NCBI GenBank assembly: GCA_021648845.1
Contig: JAKJHY010000024.1
Location: forward strand, 1 to 64,000
Source of the DNA: Mycobacterium sp. MBM
GTDB taxonomy: Bacteria; Actinomycetota; Actinomycetes; Mycobacteriales; Mycobacteriaceae
Direction: 5' to 3'
Length of the DNA stretch: 64,000 nucleotides
The position numbers and the translations under genes were made by a program. Each line of letters starts with the position of its first letter. Within the stretch, counting starts at the first letter, position 1. Under the pieces are notes generated by a model that did not search any database, was not told where the DNA came from, and saw only the letters and a program-made list of their open reading frames with translations. Below, one piece after another: positions 57,110-64,000 of the stretch.

Positions 57110-58954
57110 TCAGGACAGGTGGTGGACCTCCTGCAGCCCGTACACCGGTGTCGGCAGCTTTTCGTAGCGGGCCTTGAGCTGCAGTGCCAGATACAGCGAA
57201 TAGTGCCGGGACTGATGGAGATTGCCGCCGTGAAACCATAGATTGGGCTGCTGGGTGGGCTTCCACATATTGCGTTGCTCACCTTCCCACGGTCCGGGGT
57301 CCTTGGTGGTGTCGCTGCCCAGACCCCACACCTTCCCGACCCGGTCGGCGACGTCCTGGCCGATCAGGTCTGCGGCCCAGCCGTTCATCGAACCGAACCC
57401 GGTCGCGTACACCACGACATCGGCGGGCAGTTCGGTCCCGTCGGTCAACACCACGCTGTCGGAGGTCAGGTGTGAGACGTCCCCGTGGGCGAGTTTGATG
57501 CTGCCATCGGCGATCAGATCGCAGGCGCCGACGTCGATGTAGTAGCCGGAGCCCCGGCGCAGGTACTTCATGAAAAGCCCGGAACCGTCATCGCCCCAGT
57601 CCAGGTCGAAGCCGGCGGCTTCCAGGCGGTCGTAGAAATCCTTGTCCCGTTCCCGGATTGCGTCATAGATCGGGATCTGGAACTGGTGCATGATCCGATA
57701 GGGCAATGAGGCGAACGTCAGATCCGCCTTCTCGGTGGTCATTCCGGCCGCCAGGGCGCGCTCGGAATACAGGTCGCCGAGACCGAGGTCCATCAGCGAG
57801 TCGGATTTGACGATGTGTGTCGATGAACGCTGCACCATGGTGACGTCGACGCCGTTCTCCACCAGCGCCTTGCAGATGTCGTGGGCGGAGTTGTTGGATC
57901 CGATGACCACGGCGCGCTTGCCGACGTACTGATCCGGCCCAGGGTGATGGCTGGAATGGTGCTGGTCCCCGGCGAATACGTCCTGGCCGGGGAACGTCGG
58001 CACATTGGGCTTGCCGGACATGCCGGTGGCCAGCACCAGTTGGGTGGGGTACAGGGTGAGCCGCTCGCCGTCGCGGTCCACCTCGACGGTCCAGCGCTGT
58101 TCGGACTCGTCGAATGCCGCGGACAGGCAGGTGGTTTTGGACCAGTACGGCACCTCCATGACCTTGGTGTAGAACTCCAGCCAGTCGCCGATCTTGTCCT
58201 TCGGCGCGAAAACCGGCCAGTTCTGCGGGAACGGCAGGTAGGGCAGGTGGTCGTACCACACCGGGTCGTGCAGGCACAGCGACTTGTACCGCTTGCGCCA
58301 CTGATCGCCCGGACGCTCGTGCTTGTCGACCACGATGGCCGGCACTCCGAGCTGACGTAGCCTGGCGCCCAACGCGATTCCGCCCTGCCCGCCGCCGATG
58401 ACCAAGATGTAGGGTTGTTCGGAATAGCCGAGGGCGCGGTCCTCGTCGGCCTTGCGCTCCGCCCACGAGCGGGTGTCCGGGTCGGATCCGTGCACCGCAC
58501 CGAGTACCCGGGTCGGTCCCTTGCGCTCCTCGTGACCCTTGAGTTCCTGCATGGCGGTCAGCAGGGTCCAACCGGTGTCGGTTCCGTCGTCACTGCGTCT
58601 GAGGCGAAGGTGCCCGGTGCCGCGCCCCACTGCGGTCTCGAACTCGATGAACGCCGAGACCACACCGTCGCCGTCGTCGGTGGCGGGTTCGCGGGTGCGG
58701 AATCCGGACGGGTCGGTGCCGGCCAACCGTTCACCCAACATGTCGCCGATGGCGTCGCGGCCCTCCATGGTCTTGAGGTTCCAGGTGAACGACACCAGGT
58801 CGCGCCAGAAGCTGTCGACGGCGAACATGCCGGTGACCCGCTGGATATCGCGGGCGGCCAGCGCCGTTTCGAACCCGGCGAGCCAGGCGGCCATACGTTC
58901 CTGGGGCGACATGTGGGCGGTCGGGGTCACGGGAAGATCGACGATCTGTGTCAT
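57110..58954 (-). CDS. FAD-dependent monooxygenase (FMO/Baeyer-Villiger-like) with SnoaL-like N-domain
   Basis: A 614-residue protein: residues ~10-145 form a SnoaL-like domain (MAAWLAGFETALAARDIQRV), ~180-600 a flavin monooxygenase with GGGQGGIALGARLRQLG (FAD), VFAGDQHHSSHHPG (fingerprint FxGxxxHxxx), and GSNNSAHD (NADPH Rossmann). It inserts oxygen into ketones or hydroxylates small substrates. ATG 58954 is followed upstream by the TGTGNGCCAGCNCACA site, and the gene is divergent from the butanediol-type dehydrogenase. The set suggests catabolism of a ketone or diol. Confidence 0.9.
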   Translation of the reverse strand: MTQIVDLPVTPTAHMSPQERMAAWLAGFETALAARDIQRVTGMFAVDSFWRDLVSFTWNLKTMEGRDAIGDMLGERLAGTDPSGFRTREPATDDGDGVVSAFIEFETAVGRGTGHLRLRRSDDGTDTGWTLLTAMQELKGHEERKGPTRVLGAVHGSDPDTRSWAERKADEDRALGYSEQPYILVIGGGQGGIALGARLRQLGVPAIVVDKHERPGDQWRKRYKSLCLHDPVWYDHLPYLPFPQNWPVFAPKDKIGDWLEFYTKVMEVPYWSKTTCLSAAFDESEQRWTVEVDRDGERLTLYPTQLVLATGMSGKPNVPTFPGQDVFAGDQHHSSHHPGPDQYVGKRAVVIGSNNSAHDICKALVENGVDVTMVQRSSTHIVKSDSLMDLGLGDLYSERALAAGMTTEKADLTFASLPYRIMHQFQIPIYDAIRERDKDFYDRLEAAGFDLDWGDDGSGLFMKYLRRGSGYYIDVGACDLIADGSIKLAHGDVSHLTSDSVVLTDGTELPADVVVYATGFGSMNGWAADLIGQDVADRVGKVWGLGSDTTKDPGPWEGEQRNMWKPTQQPNLWFHGGNLHQSRHYSLYLALQLKARYEKLPTPVYGLQEVHHLS

Positions 58955-58969
58955 GTGAGCCAGCACACA
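58954..58969. promoter_or_regulatory. TGTGAGCCAGCACACA site, left copy
   Basis: A 16-bp near-palindrome beginning at the start codon of the monooxygenase. The right copy at 59022 shares 14 of 16 bases. Candidate operator for the GAF regulator at 60950 or another dimeric protein. Confidence 0.6.
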
Positions 58970-59021
58970 CCCGCGCCGCGCAGCCGCGCAAGGCCTGCAA
59001 CCCCCTGCAACTCTTTCGCAC

Positions 59022-59037
59022 TGTGCGCCAGCTCACA
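59022..59037. promoter_or_regulatory. TGTGCGCCAGCTCACA site, right copy
   Basis: Second 16-bp site, same core GCCAGC in the same orientation, 68 bp (about 6.5 helical turns) from the left copy and 14 bp before the dehydrogenase ATG at 59051. Together they span the divergent promoter. Confidence 0.6.
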
Positions 59038-59050
59038 TACAACTTGGGGC

Positions 59051-60097
59051 ATGAAAGCAGCTGTGTACTACGGGCCGAACAAGGTGGACGTGACGGAGGT
59101 ACCCGAGCCTGAACCGGGGCCGGGCACCGTCAAGGTGCGGGTCGGATTCAACGGCATATGCGGCACCGATCTGCACGAATACTATGCGGGGCCGATCTTC
59201 GTGCCGACCGAACCGCACCCGTTGACCGGACAACAGTTGCCGGTGGTGATGGGACACGAGTTCTCCGGAACCATCACCGCACTCGGTGCCGGCGTCCACG
59301 GGTGGGCCGAAGGGGACCGCGTGGCCATCGAACCGATCTACCGCTGTGGAAAGTGCGGGCCATGTCAGGTCGGCAACTACAACATCTGCGCCCAGATCGG
59401 ATTCCACGGACTGATGTCCGACGGCGGGATGGCCGAGTACACCGTGGTGCCCACCGACATGCTGCACAAGCTGCCCGACACCGTGTCCCTGGAGTTGGGT
59501 GCCCTGGTCGAGCCGATGTCGGTGGCCTATCACGCGGCGACGCTCGGCGACGCAAGCCCCGGCGACACCGCCATGGTATTCGGTGCGGGTCCGATCGGAA
59601 TCGGGTTGTGGTTCGCGCTGCGCGGCAAGGGTATCGAGGACACATTTGTCGTGGAGCCGTCCGAGACGCGCCGCGCCGCCATCGAGGCGCTGGGTGCCCG
59701 CACCCTCGATCCGACGACGATCGATGTGGCTTCCTTCATCGCCGAGCACACCAGCGGCCGGGGTGCCGGCGCCGTGTATGACGCCGCCGGGGTGGCCCCC
59801 GCGGTGGAGACCGCGCTGGCCTGTGTCGGCGCGCGCAAGGCCATGGTCAGCGTTGCGATTTACGAGAAGCCGTTGACGACCCCGCTGCTGAACGTGGTGA
59901 TGAACGAATCCCGGATCCAGGGCTCACTGTGTTACACCGCAGCCGATTTCGAGGCAGTCATCGATCTGATGGGTCGGGGTGCCTATGACACCACCGGGTG
60001 GGTGACCGCCATCGGCATCGACGATGTCGTCGACGAAGGCTTCGAGGCGCTGCATGCCGGAGCCAAGATGAAGGTTCTGGTCGATCCAGCCAAATGA
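59051..60097 (+). CDS. Zinc-dependent 2,3-butanediol dehydrogenase-like MDR
   Basis: A 348-residue medium-chain alcohol dehydrogenase. Catalytic zinc: Cys in NGICGTDLHEYYAGP and GHEFSG; structural zinc: CGKCGPCQVGNYNIC; cofactor loop GAGPIGIGLWFALRG. The ICGTDLHEY and PLTGQQLPVVMGHEFSG blocks are those of (R,R)-butanediol dehydrogenases, which interconvert 2,3-butanediol and acetoin with NAD. Divergent from the monooxygenase. The next gene, 11 bp downstream, is a diacetyl/acetoin-reductase-like SDR. Confidence 0.9.
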   Translation: MKAAVYYGPNKVDVTEVPEPEPGPGTVKVRVGFNGICGTDLHEYYAGPIFVPTEPHPLTGQQLPVVMGHEFSGTITALGAGVHGWAEGDRVAIEPIYRCGKCGPCQVGNYNICAQIGFHGLMSDGGMAEYTVVPTDMLHKLPDTVSLELGALVEPMSVAYHAATLGDASPGDTAMVFGAGPIGIGLWFALRGKGIEDTFVVEPSETRRAAIEALGARTLDPTTIDVASFIAEHTSGRGAGAVYDAAGVAPAVETALACVGARKAMVSVAIYEKPLTTPLLNVVMNESRIQGSLCYTAADFEAVIDLMGRGAYDTTGWVTAIGIDDVVDEGFEALHAGAKMKVLVDPAK

Positions 60098-60108
60098 GAG
60101 GAACAATC

Positions 60109-60906
60109 ATGACACGCTCGATCCCCGCCCCCCTGCTCGGCAAGGTGGCATTGGTGACCGGCGCGGGCCGCGGTATCGGCCGCGGTATCGCCCACGAACT
60201 CGCAGGCCAGGGTGCCGACGTTGCTCTGGTGGACACCGATGCCGATGCGCTCGCCGAGGTCTGCGATGAGATCACCGAAATCGGTTCGAAAGCGACGATC
60301 TTCGTTGCCGACGTGTCGGATCGCACCGCAGTCTTCGATGCCGTCGAGCATGCGGCCAGCGCCCTCGGCGGATTCGACATCATGGTCAACAATGCCGGCA
60401 TCGCCCTGGTCGGCCCCATCGCCGAGGTGACTCCCGAACAGTTGTCGAAACTGTGGGCCGTCAACGTCGACGGGGTGCTGTGGGGAATCCAGGCCGCGGT
60501 GGCCAAATTCCGACAGTCGGGGACCCGCGGCAAGATCATCAACGCCTCCTCCATCGCGGGCCACGAGGGCTTCGCCATGCTCGGCCCCTACAGTGCCACC
60601 AAGTTCGCGGTCCGTGCGCTCACCCAGGCGGCGGCCAAGGAGCACGCCGGGGACGGCATCACCGTGAATGCGTACTGCCCCGGCGTAGTCGGGACCGATA
60701 TGTGGGTCGAGATCGACAAGCGATTTGCCGAACTCACGGGTGCCGCGGTGGGAGAGACGTTCGAGAAGTTCTCCGCGACGATCGCGCTGGGCAGGCCGGA
60801 GACGCCGGAGGATGTCGCCGGGTTCGTCGGTTACCTGGCGGGTCCGGGAGCCGACTACATGACCGGACAGGCCGGCCTGATCGACGGAGGCATGGTGTAC
60901 CGGTGA
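60109..60906 (+). CDS. SDR, acetoin/diacetyl reductase-like
   Basis: A 265-residue classical SDR: TGAGRGIGRGIAHELAGQGA, NNAGIALVGPI, Ser in NASSIAGHEG, YxxxK in YSATKFAVRAL, then NAYCPGVVGTDMW. The TDMW loop and AVRALTQAAAKE helix match meso-2,3-butanediol dehydrogenase/diacetyl reductases. Ribosome site AGAGGAA. It probably acts with the upstream zinc enzyme on vicinal diols or hydroxyketones, and with the divergent monooxygenase on their ketone products (inference). Confidence 0.88.
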   Translation: MTRSIPAPLLGKVALVTGAGRGIGRGIAHELAGQGADVALVDTDADALAEVCDEITEIGSKATIFVADVSDRTAVFDAVEHAASALGGFDIMVNNAGIALVGPIAEVTPEQLSKLWAVNVDGVLWGIQAAVAKFRQSGTRGKIINASSIAGHEGFAMLGPYSATKFAVRALTQAAAKEHAGDGITVNAYCPGVVGTDMWVEIDKRFAELTGAAVGETFEKFSATIALGRPETPEDVAGFVGYLAGPGADYMTGQAGLIDGGMVYR

Positions 60907-60949
60907 CCCGCACGTGACAGGACGTGTGACGGGGAGCACAATCGAGGCA

Positions 60950-62236
60950 ATGGCCGGCTCATCGATCCCCGAGCCCGCGGTCGCAGTCGGTGACGACCCG
61001 CGTCGGTACGCCATGTTGCTCTCCGAGGTGTACGACGCCACGATGGCCGGTTCCCGCGCACCGGCGAGGCCACGCGCGGTGATCGCGGACTCATGGAATC
61101 GTCTGCTGGGCAGCGGGATTGACCCGGAGCATCATGAGCCGCCGGAGGTGGACCGCAGCGGACTGGACCTGCTGCGGCAATCCTCGGGCTTGACGGCGGT
61201 GCTCGACGACATTTCCCGCGGCCTGGAATCGGTGATCGCCGACGGCAGCAACATCCTGGTGGTGGCGGATGCGCGCGGTCGGGTGCTCTGGCGCTCGGGC
61301 ACCCCGCGGGTGCTCACCCAGGCCGACCGGCTGGGTTTCGTGGAGGGCGCGAACTGGGGTGAGCCGGCGGTGGGCACCAATGCGATCGGCACCGCTCTGG
61401 TGTCCCGGCGCGCGGTGCAGATCTTCTCGGCCGAGCATTTCCTGCGCAGTCATCACACCTGGACGTGCGCGGGTGCCCCGATCAGGGATCCGCGCACCGG
61501 GCACGTGATCGGCGCCGTCGATGTCTCCGGGCCGGCCTCCACGGTGCACCCGACCACGATCGCCCTGGTGGATCTGGTGGCTCGGCTGGCGGAATCCCGG
61601 CTGCGGGAAGTCCACGAACGCTCGTTGAACCAGCTGCGGGCGGTGGCGGCGCCCATGCTTGCGCGGCTGGGCTCCCCGGCGCTGGCGGTCGACTCGGAGG
61701 GTTGGGTGGCTGCGGTGGATTCACTGCCGCCTCACAATCGAATCCTGTTGCCGCAGAATGCCGGTGCTGGGCGGGCATGGATACCAGCGCTCGGTTCTTG
61801 TGAGCTGGAGCCGTTGTCGGGTGGTTGGCTGGTGCGCCCGGTCGCGGAGCTGGACCCCGACGGACCCGCCGGACGCGCCACGCTGGACCTGCGCAACCAC
61901 AGTGCGCCGAGTCTGTCCATGGTGGGGCAGTCGGGCACCTGGCGGCGGGATATTTCGCCGCGCCATGCCGAGATCCTGTTGGTGCTCGCCACCCACCCCG
62001 AGGGCCGCCGCGCCCCGGAACTGGCCCTCGACCTGTACGGTGACCGTACCCGGGTGGTCACCGTCCGTGCCGAGATGTCGCGCCTGCGAAGACAACTCGT
62101 CGGAATGATCGCGGCGCAGCCCTACCGCTTCGCCGATGGCGTGGTGGTCGATGTATGCCGCCCGAGCGACCCACGCTCGCTGTTACCGGGGTCGACGGCG
62201 CCTGCGGTGCGGGCCTTGCGGGATCAGAGCGTGTAG
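60950..62236 (+). CDS. GAF-domain regulator with winged-helix C-terminus (AcoR N-domain without AAA+)
   Basis: About 428 residues (440 if GTG 60914 is used). The N-terminal ~300 residues match the sensor part of acetoin-type sigma-54 activators: RAVIADSWNRLLGSGIDPEH, LVVADARGRVLWRSG, FVEGANWGEPAVGTNAIGTA and HTWTCAGAPIRDP. Instead of an AAA+ ATPase and Fis domain, the chain ends in a winged-helix-like domain (HAEILLVLATHPEGRRAPEL ... TVRAEMSRLRRQLVG) like OmpR/SARP-type DNA-binding domains. Mycobacteria lack classical sigma-54, so this is a re-wired regulator. It probably controls the diol/ketone genes upstream. Confidence 0.8.
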   Translation: MAGSSIPEPAVAVGDDPRRYAMLLSEVYDATMAGSRAPARPRAVIADSWNRLLGSGIDPEHHEPPEVDRSGLDLLRQSSGLTAVLDDISRGLESVIADGSNILVVADARGRVLWRSGTPRVLTQADRLGFVEGANWGEPAVGTNAIGTALVSRRAVQIFSAEHFLRSHHTWTCAGAPIRDPRTGHVIGAVDVSGPASTVHPTTIALVDLVARLAESRLREVHERSLNQLRAVAAPMLARLGSPALAVDSEGWVAAVDSLPPHNRILLPQNAGAGRAWIPALGSCELEPLSGGWLVRPVAELDPDGPAGRATLDLRNHSAPSLSMVGQSGTWRRDISPRHAEILLVLATHPEGRRAPELALDLYGDRTRVVTVRAEMSRLRRQLVGMIAAQPYRFADGVVVDVCRPSDPRSLLPGSTAPAVRALRDQSV

Positions 62237-62988
62237 GACGTCATCGACAGCGAGCCGTAGGTGAAGCCGCGCACCAGCAGCGCGGCCGGTGTCTGCGCGG
62301 CCAGTCCGGCGAAGTACAGCATCGGGATGAAATGGTCGGCTGTCGGCACCGCCGCGCCGAAGTCCGGGTGTTCGCGGAGCTTGAGCACATCGGCGGGCGC
62401 CGTGGTGAGCAACTCGCGTGCGGCGTCGTCGAAGCGGATGGCCCAGTCGAATCCGCTGTCCGGAAACTCGGCGGACATGTTATGGAGATTGTGCACGATA
62501 TTGCCGCTGCCGAGCACCAGGATGCCGCGGTGCCTCAGTGGGGCGAGCCGGGCCCCCAACTCCAGGTGGTAGTCCAGGGACTGCTCGGCGTTGATGGACA
62601 GCTGCACCACCGGGATGTCGGCGTTCGGGAAGGCGTGCGCGAGCACGGACCACGTGCCGTGGTCGATACCCCAGCTGTCTTGGTCGGCGCCGATCCAGGT
62701 CGGCGCCACGATCTCGGCGATTTCGTCGACCAGGTCGGGCAGCCCCGGTGCGGGATAGTCCACCCCGTATAGCTCGGGCGGGAAACCGTAGAAATCGTGG
62801 ATGGTGCGGGGCCGCGCCATCGCAGTCACGGCGGTGGCGTTGATGTACCAGTGCGCACTGATCACCAGGATCGCCCGCGGGCGCGGCACCGACTGGCCGA
62901 GGGTCCGCCACGTCGCGGTATAGCGGTTGGATTCCAGGGCGTTCATCGGGCTGCCGTGTCCGATGAAGGCCGCGGGCATGGCGTTCAC
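62224..62988 (-). CDS. DODA-type extradiol dioxygenase (LigB family)
   Basis: A 254-residue class III ring-cleaving dioxygenase-like protein. Metal and acid/base His positions: His11 in FIGHGSP, His46 in ISAHW, further His in DSWGIDHGTWS and PTADHFIP. This matches the DODA/YgiD subgroup (4,5-DOPA dioxygenase type) that binds Fe2+ or Zn2+. ATG 62988 is the start; another Met is at residue 4. Convergent with the GAF regulator (13-bp overlap), divergent from fprA with an iron box between. Confidence 0.9.
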   Translation of the reverse strand: MNAMPAAFIGHGSPMNALESNRYTATWRTLGQSVPRPRAILVISAHWYINATAVTAMARPRTIHDFYGFPPELYGVDYPAPGLPDLVDEIAEIVAPTWIGADQDSWGIDHGTWSVLAHAFPNADIPVVQLSINAEQSLDYHLELGARLAPLRHRGILVLGSGNIVHNLHNMSAEFPDSGFDWAIRFDDAARELLTTAPADVLKLREHPDFGAAVPTADHFIPMLYFAGLAAQTPAALLVRGFTYGSLSMTSYTL

Positions 62989-63043
62989 GGGTCCACGCTA
63001 CCGCGCGGGGCGGAGGTAGGCCTTGCGGTACGCGCGTACCAAG

Positions 63044-63062
63044 TTAGGGTGACCTTACCTAT
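63044..63062. promoter_or_regulatory. IdeR/DtxR-type iron box
   Basis: TTAGGGTGACCTTACCTAT, about 14 of 19 positions agreeing with the IdeR consensus (TTAGGTTAGGCTAACCTAA), and itself partly palindromic. It lies 18 bp before fprA ATG 63080 and 56 bp before the divergent DODA start. Confidence 0.65.
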
Positions 63063-63079
63063 TAGTGAGTGAGGTGTTC

Positions 63080-64000
63080 ATGCGCAAGATCCGGGTTGCG
63101 GTCATCGGAGCCGGTCCGGCCGGTATTTATGCCTCCGACATCCTGACCAGCGAGTACGATGCTGCCACAGTCGACCTCTTCGATCGGTTGCCGGCACCCT
63201 ACGGCTTGGTCCGCTACGGCGTGGCGCCCGACCACCCCCGGATCAAGGAGATCATCAAGGCGCTGCGCCGGGTGCTGTCCCGCCCCGCGATCAGGTTCAT
63301 CGGCAACGTGCACTACGGCACCGATCTCTCGCTGGCCGAGCTGCGCCGCCACTACGACGCCGTCATCTTCTCCACCGGTGCGCGGCGCGACCGCCCACTG
63401 GACATCCCCGGCATCGACCTGCCCGGCAGCTACGGTGCGGCGGATTTCGTCTCGTGGTACGACGGGCACCCCGACGTGGCACCGACCTGGCCGTTGCAGG
63501 CCCGCGAGGTGGCCGTGCTCGGCGCGGGCAACGTGGCCCTCGACATCGCCCGAATGCTGGCAAAACCCGCCGACGAGCAGCTCGGTACCGAGATTGCCGG
63601 CAACGTCTATCGGGGTCTCGCGCTGAACAAGGCGACCGATATCCACGTCTTCGCCCGGCGGGGCCCGGCTCAGATCAAGTTCTCGCCCATGGAGTTCCGC
63701 GAGCTGTCGCACTCCCCGAGCGTGGACGTCATCGTGCACCCACAAGGTTTCGAGATCGACGAGGCCAGTCAGAAGGCCATCAACTCGACCAAATCGATCA
63801 AGCTCGTCGTCGACACCATGATGAAATACATGGACCGCGAGCCCACCGGCGCACCGCACCGTATTCACATCCACCTATGTCAGTCTCCGGTCGCCGTGCT
63901 GGGCACCGATGCCGTCGAGGGGTTGCGCACCGAACGCACCGAGTTGATCGGCGACGGAACTGTCAGGGGGACAGGGGAATTCACTGACTGGCCGGTGCAG
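63080..64000 (+). CDS. fprA: FprA-type ferredoxin-NADP+ reductase, partial (3' end beyond window)
   Basis: The first 307 residues of an adrenodoxin-reductase-like flavoprotein. FAD loop VIGAGPAGIYASDIL (8-22), the RYGVAPDHPRIKEI block, a second Rossmann VLGAGNVALDIARMLAKP for NADP, and FARRGPAQIKFSPMEFREL are hallmarks of FprA. It moves electrons from NADPH to ferredoxin for P450, sulfur or iron metabolism. ATG 63080 has GAGGTG just upstream. The iron box upstream suggests IdeR control. No stop codon before the window end. Confidence 0.93.
   Translation, partial: MRKIRVAVIGAGPAGIYASDILTSEYDAATVDLFDRLPAPYGLVRYGVAPDHPRIKEIIKALRRVLSRPAIRFIGNVHYGTDLSLAELRRHYDAVIFSTGARRDRPLDIPGIDLPGSYGAADFVSWYDGHPDVAPTWPLQAREVAVLGAGNVALDIARMLAKPADEQLGTEIAGNVYRGLALNKATDIHVFARRGPAQIKFSPMEFRELSHSPSVDVIVHPQGFEIDEASQKAINSTKSIKLVVDTMMKYMDREPTGAPHRIHIHLCQSPVAVLGTDAVEGLRTERTELIGDGTVRGTGEFTDWPVQ

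Noticed and set aside
1..64000. tRNA genes, CRISPR arrays, insertion sequences, prophage, attachment sites
   Set aside because: No cloverleaf with a T-loop GGTTCGAATC, no regularly spaced repeats, no transposase or integrase motifs and no long terminal repeats were found by reading.

Overview
The window is high-GC chromosomal DNA from an actinobacterium, almost certainly a rapid-growing mycobacterium (Mycolicibacterium type). Support comes from an MmpS/MmpL export operon followed by DUF732 and DUF5078 secreted proteins, an FprA-type ferredoxin reductase behind an IdeR-like iron box, a CeoC-like TrkA protein, an SDR with mycofactocin-coupled hallmarks, mycobacterial SigF-type promoters (GGTTT-N15/16-GGGTA), cutinase and CelA1-like secreted enzymes, and many ATGA/GTGA-coupled genes. 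I see no tRNA, rRNA, CRISPR, insertion sequence or prophage.

Layout. 1-8.4 kb: the C-terminal part of a patatin-like protein (possibly frameshifted at the window edge), a secreted glycoside hydrolase, a DapB-like dehydrogenase divergent from a TetR with a clear operator, a GH6 cellulase and a second TetR. 8.5-12.3 kb: phospholipase-D-like protein, ClC chloride transporter and a GlxA-type regulator, divergent from the second TetR over a perfect palindrome. 12.3-16.4 kb: a GlxA-like regulator divergent from a nitrile hydratase operon (DUF1097 membrane protein, beta, alpha, activator, CbiM-like cobalt permease); the CTLCSC metal motif says cobalt type, so enzyme and metal uptake are packaged together. 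16.4-22.5 kb: ABC-F ATPase, a coupled flavin/F420 protein and NmrA-like protein divergent from an AraC regulator, a cutinase and a putative lipoprotein.

22.5-28.9 kb is the most intriguing block. A 920-residue LuxR-family (LAL) ATPase regulator is flanked by the palindrome TCCCCCGATCGGGGGA. The same palindrome lies 6 kb away, and each copy precedes one of two related small secreted proteins whose leaders share promoter and ribosome-binding blocks. Between them sits a translationally coupled cupin-SDR-SDR-nitroreductase operon. 28.9-33.4 kb: STAS anti-sigma antagonist, AraC regulator, SRPBCC protein, a SigF-promoter hypothetical gene, and a MarR-MFS efflux pair. 33.6-38.3 kb: a six-gene MoxR/DUF58/VWA (Bat-like) operon.

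38.3-46.8 kb: SDR, then a run of small and stress-type genes with SigF-like promoters (DUF7218/Rho_N protein, exo-endonuclease-phosphatase protein, acidic 56-residue protein, zinc dehydrogenase), a Tat-exported GH5 enzyme, a VOC protein, a DUF3516 helicase and a MarR. 46.9-52.2 kb: two SDRs, a TrkA protein divergent from a K+/H+ antiporter, a secreted protein and a TetR. 52.3-57.1 kb: the MmpS-MmpL operon under probable TetR control. 57.1-62.2 kb: a flavin monooxygenase divergent from butanediol/acetoin-type dehydrogenases, with twin TGTGNGCCAGCNCACA sites and an unusual GAF regulator downstream. 62.2-64 kb: a DODA-type dioxygenase and the 5' part of fprA.
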